Source: G963668655 sp963668655
GTDB taxonomy: Bacteria; Myxococcota_A; SURF-8
NCBI GenBank assembly: GCA_963668655.2
Contig: CAXXPQ010000002.1
Coordinates: 1,426,001 to 1,490,000, forward strand
DNA: 64,000 nucleotides
Direction: 5' to 3'
Below the pieces are notes generated by a model that saw only the letters and a program-made list of their open reading frames with translations, did not search any database and was not told the DNA's origin. Shown here one piece after another: positions 7,605 to 14,896 of the stretch. A program made the translations under genes and the position numbers. Positions within the stretch are counted from its first letter, which is position 1. Each line of letters opens with the position of its first letter.

Positions 7605-8990
7605 ATGAATTTCTCGAACGACGACACCATCGCGGCCGTGGCCACTCCCGCAGGCGCGGGGGGCGTGGGCATCGTGCGCGTTTCCGGCCCGGAGGCCTTC
7701 GCCGTGCTGGAGCGGATCTTCGTCCCGGCGGGAAAATCCGGCCGGCCCGACCACGCCCGCCTGCTTCCCGGCTGGGTCTGCGATCCGGAAGACGGGACGC
7801 GGCTCGATTTCGTTCTGGCCGTGCGCTTCGAGGCGCCGCGTTCCTTCACCGGCGAGGACGTATCCGAGATCCAGGCCCACGGCGGGCGGCTGAACCTGGA
7901 AGGCATCCTGCACGCGGTCTTCCGGGCCGGGGCGCGTCCCGCCGAGCCCGGCGAGTTCACCCTGCGGGCCTTTCTGAACGGACGCATGGATCTTTCCCGC
8001 GCCGAGGCCGTGCGGGAGGTGATCGAGAGCCAGACCGGGGCCGCCCTGGCCGCCTCCCGTCGGCACCTCCAGGGCGACGTGTACCGCCTTTCCGAGGACG
8101 CCCGCGCCGACTTGCGCAACGTGGCCGCCCACCTGGAGGCGCTGCTCGACTTTCCGGACGAAGATCTGCCGGACGGCGATCTCCGGACCTACCTGGAACG
8201 CCTGGACGGGCTGGAGAAGCGTCTGGGGCGGGCGGCGGACAGCTACGCCCGGGGGCGGCTTTTGCACCAGGGGCTGGAGGTGATGATCGTCGGCCTGCCC
8301 AACGTGGGAAAATCCTCCCTGCTCAACCGCCTGGCGCGCTCCCGGCGGGCCATCGTCACCGACCGGCCGGGAACCACCCGGGATTTCGTCGAGGCCCTGG
8401 TGGACCTGGGCGGTCTGCCGGTTCGTTTCGTGGACACCGCCGGTTTCACCGACACGGCCGACGGCGCGGAGGCCATCGGAGTGGAATGGGCGCGCGAACG
8501 CCTGGAACGCACCGATTTCGTATTGCTGGTGCTGGACCGTTCCGAAAGGCTTCGCCCGGACGAACGCCATCTGGTCGAAAGCCTCTGCGGCCGAAACGGC
8601 CTTCTGGTGTGGAACAAGAGCGACCGGCCCGCCTGGGCGGGAGACGACGGCCGGGAGGAGCTTTTGCCCGCCTGGCCTCGGGTGTCGCTTTCAGCTCTCA
8701 CGGGGGAAGGACTTTCCGACCTGGAGACGCGGCTTGTCGCCGCCGTTTCCGAGCCGCCCGCCGAGGGAGACGCCCTGATTCTCACCTCGGAGCGTCACGC
8801 CCGCGCCTTCGAGGAGGCCCGGGGCGCCATTCGCCGAGCGGCGAAGGTGCTGCGGGAACGCGGGGGACAGTGGGAACTTTCGGCCCTGGAACTGCGCGGG
8901 GCCATGGACGCCCTGGGCGAGGTGATCGGCCTGACCACCCCCGACGACATCCTGGAGGAAATCTTCTCCCGTTTCTGCATCGGAAAGTGA
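7605..8990 (+). CDS. mnmE: tRNA uridine-5-carboxymethylaminomethyl modification GTPase MnmE
   Basis: 461 residues, typical for MnmE/TrmE. The N-terminal tetrahydrofolate-binding domain (1-120, with DTIAAVATPAGAGGVGIVRVSG beginning at residue 6; only DTIAA and GVGIVRVSG are diagnostic), a helical domain, and an inserted G domain from about 215 are visible. The G domain shows G1 GLPNVGKSSLLN, a DTAG G3 motif and NKSD. The protein ends in CIGK, the conserved C-terminal motif whose Cys is needed for tRNA modification. With MnmG (not in window) it modifies U34 of several tRNAs. The ATG lies one base after the ridA stop, so it is translationally coupled. Confidence 0.97.
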   Translation: MNFSNDDTIAAVATPAGAGGVGIVRVSGPEAFAVLERIFVPAGKSGRPDHARLLPGWVCDPEDGTRLDFVLAVRFEAPRSFTGEDVSEIQAHGGRLNLEGILHAVFRAGARPAEPGEFTLRAFLNGRMDLSRAEAVREVIESQTGAALAASRRHLQGDVYRLSEDARADLRNVAAHLEALLDFPDEDLPDGDLRTYLERLDGLEKRLGRAADSYARGRLLHQGLEVMIVGLPNVGKSSLLNRLARSRRAIVTDRPGTTRDFVEALVDLGGLPVRFVDTAGFTDTADGAEAIGVEWARERLERTDFVLLVLDRSERLRPDERHLVESLCGRNGLLVWNKSDRPAWAGDDGREELLPAWPRVSLSALTGEGLSDLETRLVAAVSEPPAEGDALILTSERHARAFEEARGAIRRAAKVLRERGGQWELSALELRGAMDALGEVIGLTTPDDILEEIFSRFCIGK

Positions 8991-9037
8991 GCGGTCCGCC
9001 GATTCGCCCCCCGATTTTCTCACGTTGCGCCGGAAAA

Positions 9038-9066
9038 TTGCCGAAAAATAAAATGTAGGGTACTAT
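9038..9066 (+). promoter_or_regulatory. Predicted promoter of the signalling cassette (TTGCCG-N17-TACTAT)
   Basis: TTGCCG (9038-9043) and TACTAT (9061-9066) are 17 bases apart with an A/T-rich spacer, about 74 bases upstream of the kinase-like gene. This separates the signalling cassette from the mnmE operon. Confidence 0.5.
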
Positions 9067-9139
9067 CGGAGGCATCGAACCAGCAAAGCGGCCGGGTCCG
9101 GATCGTTTCGGGCGAAGGGCGCGGAAAAGAAGCGCAACC

Positions 9140-10147
9140 ATGTTCCAGGACCACCCCAACCAGACGGAAATCAAGGAACGTATCCGAGACCTCGTGGGCA
9201 GGCATTACGTGCCCTACGGAACGGTCCAGGTGGTGGAGGACACCACCAGCATCATGAACATCTACCGGGGGCAGATTCTTCGGCTGGGCGACGGCGAATA
9301 CTTCATCCTGGGAGACATCCACGAGCCGCGCTTCGGCATGCAGGACCAGCCGAAATACTGGGTGAAGAAGGTGGCCGACCTTTCGGACGGGACCGTGCGC
9401 ATCATCAAGCTGGTCTTCCACGAGGAGTTCGTGGCCCACATGGGCCCCATCCGCATCCGCTGCTTCCGCAGCCCGGAAAAGGAAGCCCGGGTGCTGGAAC
9501 TGGCCACGGGGAACCCGCGCTTCATGCAGGGACGCGCCTTCATCGATCCTGCGGGCAACAACGTGCGCCTGATCGATTTCATCAACGGCGATACGCTGTA
9601 CGACACGCTCATGGACCTGGAAATGGAGCACGAGGACTATTTCCATACGCGCTTTCCGGGCATTCTCGCCCAATTGTGCGACTGCATGGACGCCATCGCG
9701 CTCCTGCACGCCCACGGGCTCTGCCACGGCGACATCCGCAACGACCACATCATCATCGAGGACGGTACGGAACTCTTCCGCTGGATCGATTTCGATCTGA
9801 CCCAGCGTTTTTCCGACTACGACGTCTGGAGCCTGGGCAATCTCCTGCAATTCTGCGCCGGAAAGGGCATCCGCACCTTCCACGAGGTGGAATCCGGCGA
9901 CATCTATCCCGATTCCGTCCGGCAAAGCCTTTCCTCGGACGACGCCATGGGGTTCTACAAGTACCGCATCATGAACCTGCGGAAACTCTTCGGCTACATC
10001 CCGAAGCGCTTCAACGACATCCTCATGCGCTTCGCGGTGAACACCACCACGTTCTATGACCGTGTGGACCAGCTTTCGTCGGATGTCCGCGAAGTCCTGG
10101 AAGCGGATTTTCCGGATCGTCCGGATCCGTCCGGCGGATCGCCATGA
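9140..10147 (+). CDS. Protein-kinase-fold protein of a signalling cassette
   Basis: 335 residues. The C-terminal two thirds look like a divergent eukaryotic-like/aminoglycoside-kinase fold: a candidate ATP-anchoring Lys in VRIIKLVFHE (K90), a helix-C-like Glu in SPEKEARVLEL, a catalytic-loop motif HGDIRND (H196-D198, N201) and a metal-binding DFD (217-219) in place of DFG. An activation segment is short and a DVWSLGNLL segment matches the helix-F region (DxWSxG) of protein kinases. The N-terminal 60 residues match nothing I recognise. The stop overlaps the ATG of the downstream histidine kinase by 4 bases, so the two are translationally coupled and probably work together. Substrate is unknown; it could also be a pseudokinase-like regulator, though the key Asp residues are present. 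Confidence 0.7.
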   Translation: MFQDHPNQTEIKERIRDLVGRHYVPYGTVQVVEDTTSIMNIYRGQILRLGDGEYFILGDIHEPRFGMQDQPKYWVKKVADLSDGTVRIIKLVFHEEFVAHMGPIRIRCFRSPEKEARVLELATGNPRFMQGRAFIDPAGNNVRLIDFINGDTLYDTLMDLEMEHEDYFHTRFPGILAQLCDCMDAIALLHAHGLCHGDIRNDHIIIEDGTELFRWIDFDLTQRFSDYDVWSLGNLLQFCAGKGIRTFHEVESGDIYPDSVRQSLSSDDAMGFYKYRIMNLRKLFGYIPKRFNDILMRFAVNTTTFYDRVDQLSSDVREVLEADFPDRPDPSGGSP

Positions 10148-11643
10148 AGCTGCATATCTCCACCAAAATCGTCATCGCCGTTCTCATCCTCGTCACGCTC
10201 GTCATCGGAATCAGCAGCAGCCTGGCCTTTCGCTTTTATCGCAAGGCGCTCATCGACGAAATGACCGCCGCAGGCATGCAGATCGCCCAGACGGTGGTAA
10301 GCGGCATCCACGGCGGGCTGATGGTCAACGACCGGCACGCCATCCGGGAACTGATCCGCGCGGTGGGCGGCCAGGAGGGCGTGGCCCAGGTGCGCCTGTA
10401 CGACCTGGGCGGGGAAATCCGCTATTCCAGCGTGTCGGGAGAGGAGGGCACGTCCTTTCCCATGGACAATCCCACCTGCCGCGCCTGCCATCTCGCCGAG
10501 GGCGGCCCGCCTTCGCTCGAACCGCGGACCCGCATGTACCGGGAGAAAGACGGCGCGGCCTCGTTTCTGTCGGTGCTCGATCCCATCGCCAACGAGCCGG
10601 GATGTTCCAACGCCGCCTGCCATGTCCACCACGGATCCCGCCGGGCGCTGGGACTTCTGGAGGTGATCGTTCCCATGGAACGCATGGAACGGCGCGTCAA
10701 CACGGGAAAACTGCACACGGCGCTCTTCGGCCTGGCGTCGCTTCTGGCCATCACGCTGATCCTGATCGTCATCGCACGCTGGCTCATCATCACACCGGTG
10801 GAAAAACTCGTGCGCGCCACCCAGCGCGTGGCCGAGGGCGAATGGGGGCGGCCCATCAGCGGCGCGCACCAGGACGAACTGGGCGACCTGATCCGCTCGT
10901 TCAACAAGATGCAGGAAAACCTGGAGGTCAGCCAGCGCCAGCTCATGCTCTCGGAAAAACTGGCCTCGGTGGGCAAACTGGCCGCCGGAGTGGCCCACGA
11001 AATCAACAATCCGCTCACGGGCATCCTGACCTTCGCGGAGGATCTTCTGGACGAGAGCGCTCCGGGCGATCCCCGGCGGGAGGATTACGAGGTCATCATG
11101 CGCGAGGCGATCCGCTGCCGGAACATCGTGCGCAACCTGCTGGACTTCGCCCGCCAGGACGAACTGAGCGTGGCCACGGTGGACATGAACGACGTGATCC
11201 GCCGCACGGTGACGCTGGTGCGGCGGCTGGCGCAGTTCCAGAACTGCCACATCATCGAGATGCTTCAGGGCACCTTGCCCCTGGTGAAGGGCGATCCCGG
11301 CCAGTTGCAGCAGGTTTTCCTGAACCTTTTGGTAAACGCCACCGAGGCCATGACCGAAGGCGGCGAGATCCACATCATCACCCGCCACCTGAAGGGCGAC
11401 CCGCTGGTGGAGACGGTGGTGGCGGACACGGGGCCGGGCATGGAGCCGGATCAGATCAAACGGATTTTCGAACCCTTCTACTCGACCAAGCACGGAAAAA
11501 CCCAGGGCTTGGGACTTTCGGTAAGTTGGGGTATCATAGAACAGCACGGCGGATCCATGGACGTGAAGTCCTCCGTGGGGGAGGGCACCTCGTTCACGGT
11601 GCGGTTGCCCATCTACTGGGGGAAACCGCCCCGCCCCGGCTGA
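10144..11643 (+). CDS. Membrane sensor histidine kinase with two haem-c-like motifs in the sensor domain
   Basis: 499 residues: TM1 (about 8-28), extracytoplasmic sensor (29-192), TM2 (about 193-215), HAMP (216-268), HisKA with phospho-acceptor H285 in AHEINNP, and a HATPase domain with N-box (NLLVNATEAM), DTGPGM and GLGLS boxes. The sensor contains CRACH (112-116), a canonical CXXCH haem-c attachment motif, and CSNAACH (154-160), a CX4CH variant, followed by VHH. Covalent c-type haem in the sensor is therefore likely, which would make it a redox or gas (NO/O2/CO) sensor; this is inference. It is coupled to the kinase-like gene upstream (ATGA) and 33 bases before a response regulator that is its probable partner. 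Confidence 0.9.
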   Translation: MKLHISTKIVIAVLILVTLVIGISSSLAFRFYRKALIDEMTAAGMQIAQTVVSGIHGGLMVNDRHAIRELIRAVGGQEGVAQVRLYDLGGEIRYSSVSGEEGTSFPMDNPTCRACHLAEGGPPSLEPRTRMYREKDGAASFLSVLDPIANEPGCSNAACHVHHGSRRALGLLEVIVPMERMERRVNTGKLHTALFGLASLLAITLILIVIARWLIITPVEKLVRATQRVAEGEWGRPISGAHQDELGDLIRSFNKMQENLEVSQRQLMLSEKLASVGKLAAGVAHEINNPLTGILTFAEDLLDESAPGDPRREDYEVIMREAIRCRNIVRNLLDFARQDELSVATVDMNDVIRRTVTLVRRLAQFQNCHIIEMLQGTLPLVKGDPGQLQQVFLNLLVNATEAMTEGGEIHIITRHLKGDPLVETVVADTGPGMEPDQIKRIFEPFYSTKHGKTQGLGLSVSWGIIEQHGGSMDVKSSVGEGTSFTVRLPIYWGKPPRPG

Positions 11644-11676
11644 ATCGTCGGCCGATTTTCGCGAAAGGAATACGAC

Positions 11677-12453
11677 ATGCCGGACCCGATCCGAATTCTG
11701 GTGGTGGATGACGAGGAAGTGGTGCTCTTAAGCGTGCGCAAGGTCTTTAAAGGCGCCGACTTCGACATGGATACGGTGCAGTCCCCCCAACTGGGGCTGG
11801 CCATGATGGAATCCCGCCGCTACGACGTGGTCATCACCGACCTGATGATGCCGGGCATGAACGGGCTGGAGTTTCTGGACAAGGCCCGCCAGATGGATCC
11901 CGGCGTGCGGGTCATCATGATTACCGGCTACGCCACCATGAAGACCGCCTTGCAGTCCATGCGCCGGGGAGCCTTCGATTTTCTGGCCAAGCCGTTCACC
12001 AAGGAGGAGCTGTCCACCATCGTCCACCGGGCCATCCAGCACGGTCCGCTGGAGGCGGACGCCGGATCCGGGGGAACCGTCGCCGACGCGGCCGACGCCT
12101 TCGCGGCGGGCAAGGTGTATACCCTGAGGAATCACAGCTGGGCGCGGCTGGAAGCGAACGGCATGGCCTATATCGGCATCGAGCAGGATTTCCTGGCCGA
12201 CATGGGAGAAGTGAAGGCGGTGGAGCTTCCGGAGATCGGGGAAACCGTCAGCCAGGGTTCCGGCTGTTCCCGCCTGACCGGCGGCGACGGACGCACGTAC
12301 ACGCTCTGGTGCCCGCTGAGCGGACGGGTGATGGAGATCAATCCCATGGCAGTGAGCGATCCCCGGCGTTTCGGGGCAGACGGCGTGGACAACTGGGTTT
12401 TCAAGATCGATCCCACCTCCCTGGAAACCGAGATCGAAAATCTGATACCGTAG
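11677..12453 (+). CDS. Response regulator fused to a GcvH-like domain lacking the lipoyl lysine
   Basis: 258 residues. Residues 4-120 are a receiver domain with the acidic pair D11-D12, phospho-acceptor D55 in ITDLMMPG, T83 and K105. After a short linker, residues 147-255 align along their length with the glycine-cleavage H protein: HSWARLE, GIEQDFL, ELPEIGETVSQG, a CPLSGRVMEIN hairpin and a NWVFKIDP end. The segment that in GcvH carries the lipoylated Lys (ESVKA) reads GGDGRT, so lipoylation is not possible there. There is no DNA-binding domain. The output is therefore likely protein-protein or ligand binding. AAAGGA precedes the ATG. It follows the histidine kinase by 33 bases and ends convergently 17 bases from the next gene. 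Confidence 0.85.
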   Translation: MPDPIRILVVDDEEVVLLSVRKVFKGADFDMDTVQSPQLGLAMMESRRYDVVITDLMMPGMNGLEFLDKARQMDPGVRVIMITGYATMKTALQSMRRGAFDFLAKPFTKEELSTIVHRAIQHGPLEADAGSGGTVADAADAFAAGKVYTLRNHSWARLEANGMAYIGIEQDFLADMGEVKAVELPEIGETVSQGSGCSRLTGGDGRTYTLWCPLSGRVMEINPMAVSDPRRFGADGVDNWVFKIDPTSLETEIENLIP

Positions 12454-12470
12454 GCGTCGATCGGCCCGGA

Positions 12471-12659
12471 TCACTCGTCCCGCCGGGAAAGTTTGCCCCG
12501 GGTCCGCCACATGTGATGAAACGCCAGCACGATCATCACCGCCAGGCCGCCGCTGATCATGACCCCGGTGAGATCCCGATTTTCGTAGCCGCTCCATTCC
12601 AGAACAAACCCCGCGACGATGACCGCCAAAGCGATCAGGCGGGCGACGATTCCGGCCAT
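12471..12659 (-). CDS. Small two-helix membrane protein
   Basis: 62 residues, unrecognised family. Two hydrophobic segments (about 3-20 and 28-46) are joined by a short polar loop (EWSGYENRDLTG), with a basic C-terminal tail. The start at 12659 is chosen because AAGGA lies at a good distance upstream and the reading frame 5' of it is low-complexity-free but unlike protein. A promoter-like sequence is at 12781-12808. It is a monocistronic unit between the response regulator and the CoA-transferase operon; no function can be inferred. Confidence 0.6.
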   Translation of the reverse strand: MAGIVARLIALAVIVAGFVLEWSGYENRDLTGVMISGGLAVMIVLAFHHMWRTRGKLSRRDE

Positions 12660-12780
12660 GTTCGTATCCTTCCATGAAAACCGGCGGACGGCCGGAGCGT
12701 CGATCCGGCGAGGATTCTCGATTTTCCCGGCCCGCGCCGCGCCCGTTTCGTCCGCCTCGTTTGCGAAACCTTTTTCCGGA

Positions 12781-12808
12781 ATCATACACCAACCCGCCGC
12801 TCTGGCAA
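12781..12808 (-). promoter_or_regulatory. Predicted promoter of the small membrane protein gene (TTGCCA-N16-TATGAT)
   Basis: On the minus strand TTGCCA (12803-12808) and TATGAT (12781-12786) are 16 bases apart, about 120 bases upstream of the ATG. Nothing else is seen in the 290-base gap up to the terminator at 12946. Confidence 0.45.
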
Positions 12809-12945
12809 TCTTTTCCTTTTTTCGCTCCCATGAACGGGAGATACAGCTGTTCTTAAATGGTTTTGGCGATAAAAAGACGCTCATTCCGAGTGCCGCCCAC
12901 AGGACGGTGGTTCGAGCCATGAGTGGTTGAGCCATCGCTAAAAGC

Positions 12946-12984
12946 GAAAAACCGGGCGTCCGCTTCCGAAAGCGAACGCCCGGT
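12946..12984 (-). terminator. Rho-independent terminator of the acyl-CoA operon
   Basis: Arms 12951-12965 and 12970-12984 pair over 14 of 15 positions around a CCGA loop; on the minus strand the stem is followed by a T run (12947-12951). It lies about 40 bases past the stop of the CoA-transferase gene. Confidence 0.88.
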
Positions 12985-13026
12985 CCGATGACGATGGCCC
13001 GATCTCACGGCCGGTCGATCAGGAAA

Positions 13027-14892
13027 TCACTGGAAATCCACGATGTAGCTGATGACCCCGTCGGAGAAGGAGGAACGTAGCTTGCCGCCCACCTTGTGCA
13101 GCACGGCCTGCATGGGTTTGTTGTCCACCAGGATTTCCGCGGTGAAACCCCGGATGCCGTTGCGCTTGGCGATGGTGGTGAGGAATTTCATCATGAAGGA
13201 GCCCACGCCCCGGTTCTGCCAGTCGTCCCGGGTGACCAGAGCCACTTCCGCGCGGTTGGTGGTCGCGTCGAGATAGTAACGGCATATGGCGACGATCTCC
13301 TCGCCCTGGGGGGCGGGCAGGGTGCCCACGATGGCGACTTCCTTGCGGTGGTCGATGAAGGTGAAATCCTCCATCTGCCGGGCCGGGACTTTTTTCATTT
13401 TCATGCCGAAGCGGTAATAAAGCGTGGCCTCGGACAGTTTGTAGAACAGATCCTTCATGGCCGGTTCGTCCGTGGGATGAATGGGCCGGAAAGCCAGATG
13501 GGTACCGTCGTCCAGGATCATGGAGGTGCGGATGTCCTGGGGTTCCACCACCAGGCGATCGCCGATGCGGGCGATGGAGGCCCGGATGTACTTGGCTTCC
13601 AGCGCCTCCTTCAGGATCTGGGAGCGGTGGTCCGGGTGCGCGATGCTGATGAGCGCCATGGCCCGGTCCTGGATGGTCTTGCCGTGCAGATAGGCCACGC
13701 CGTATTCGGTGACGACGTAATGCACGTCGCCCCGGGTGGTGACCACGCCCGCGCCCGGACTGAGACGGGAAACGATGCGGGACTTGCCGTCCGAGGTGGT
13801 GCTGGGCAGGGCGATGATGGCCTTGCCGTATTTCGAGTTGGCCGCCCCCCGGGTGAAGTCCACCTGCCCGCCGATGCCGGAGTAGAAGGAGCTTCCCAGG
13901 GAATCCGAGCACACCTGGCCGGTGAGATCCACTTCCAGGGCCACGTTGATGGCGACCATCTTGCTCATCTGGCGGATGATGGCGGGATCGTTCACGTAGT
14001 CCGTGGTGCGGAAGGAGAAGACGGGATTGTCGTCGATGTAATCGAACAGACGCTTCGTTCCCACGGCGAAACTCGCCACGATCTTGCCCCGGTCCTTGAC
14101 CTTCTTCGAACCGTTGATGACGCCCTTCTCCACCAGGTCCACGATGGGATCCGAGATCATCTCGGTATGGATGCCCAGATCCTTCTTTTCGCCCAGAAAT
14201 TCCAGCACGCCGTGGGGAATCTGCCCGATGCCCAGTTCCAGGGTGGAGCCGCGCTCGATGAGCGAGGCCAGGTTCTTGCCGATGCGGCGGGTGACCTCGT
14301 TGTGTTCCTTGGGCTGGAACTCCTGGATGGGATCGTCCACCGGGACGAGCACGTCGATGTCGTGGATGTGGATCTGGCTGTCGCCGTGGGTCCAGGGCAT
14401 CTTCGGATTGACCTGGGCGATGACGAAGGCGGCGTTCTGGGAGGCGTTCTTCACGATGTCCACGCTCATGCCCAGGCTGCAACGGCCACGCTCGTCGGGC
14501 GGCGTGACCTGAATCAAGGCCACGTCGATGGGCATGCGGCCGGAACTGAAGAGCGCCGGGATGTCTTTCAGAAAGATGGGGGTGTAGTTTCCCACGCCTT
14601 CCTGAACCACGGAGCGGACGTTGTCGGTGACGTAGAAGCAGTTGACACGGAAGCTTCCGGCCAGTTCCTTGCGGGCATAAGGTGCGTCGCCGAAGGTCAG
14701 CAGGTGCAGCACCTCCACGTCGGAAAGCTGGGGCGCGCGGTCGGCCAGGGCCTGCACCATCCTGAGCGGCTCGGCGCATCCGGTGCCGACGAAAACCCGC
14801 TGGCCGGGCTTGACGTTTTTCGCGGCCTGTTCGGGGGTTTGGATGTAGGGAGCGAAATCCTCTTTCCACCGGGTATTGTATTTTACCGTCAT
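13027..14892 (-). CDS. Acetyl-CoA hydrolase/transferase family protein fused to a GNAT domain
   Basis: 621 residues. Residues 1-440 are a class-I-type acetyl-CoA hydrolase/4-hydroxybutyrate CoA-transferase (GTGCAEP near 37, GIGQIPHGVLEFLG near 240, SRLSPGAGVVTTRGDVHYVVTEYG near 395, of which the HYVVTEYGVA core is diagnostic). Residues 455-621 are a GNAT acetyltransferase domain with the acetyl-CoA-binding segment QNRGVGSFM near 563. The CoA-transferase part would move CoA between acyl groups (for example acetate and another carboxylate). The GNAT part may acetylate this or a partner enzyme. Its start lies 4 bases after the stop of the ADP-forming acyl-CoA synthetase, and a strong terminator follows. 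The ribosome site is weak, consistent with translational coupling. Confidence 0.9.
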   Translation of the reverse strand: MTVKYNTRWKEDFAPYIQTPEQAAKNVKPGQRVFVGTGCAEPLRMVQALADRAPQLSDVEVLHLLTFGDAPYARKELAGSFRVNCFYVTDNVRSVVQEGVGNYTPIFLKDIPALFSSGRMPIDVALIQVTPPDERGRCSLGMSVDIVKNASQNAAFVIAQVNPKMPWTHGDSQIHIHDIDVLVPVDDPIQEFQPKEHNEVTRRIGKNLASLIERGSTLELGIGQIPHGVLEFLGEKKDLGIHTEMISDPIVDLVEKGVINGSKKVKDRGKIVASFAVGTKRLFDYIDDNPVFSFRTTDYVNDPAIIRQMSKMVAINVALEVDLTGQVCSDSLGSSFYSGIGGQVDFTRGAANSKYGKAIIALPSTTSDGKSRIVSRLSPGAGVVTTRGDVHYVVTEYGVAYLHGKTIQDRAMALISIAHPDHRSQILKEALEAKYIRASIARIGDRLVVEPQDIRTSMILDDGTHLAFRPIHPTDEPAMKDLFYKLSEATLYYRFGMKMKKVPARQMEDFTFIDHRKEVAIVGTLPAPQGEEIVAICRYYLDATTNRAEVALVTRDDWQNRGVGSFMMKFLTTIAKRNGIRGFTAEILVDNKPMQAVLHKVGGKLRSSFSDGVISYIVDFQ

Positions 14893-14896
14893 GGCA

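Noticed and set aside
12909..12940. GGTTCGAGCC as a possible tRNA T-loop
   Set aside because: The flanking bases do not form a T-arm, and no D-arm, anticodon arm or acceptor stem can be drawn.
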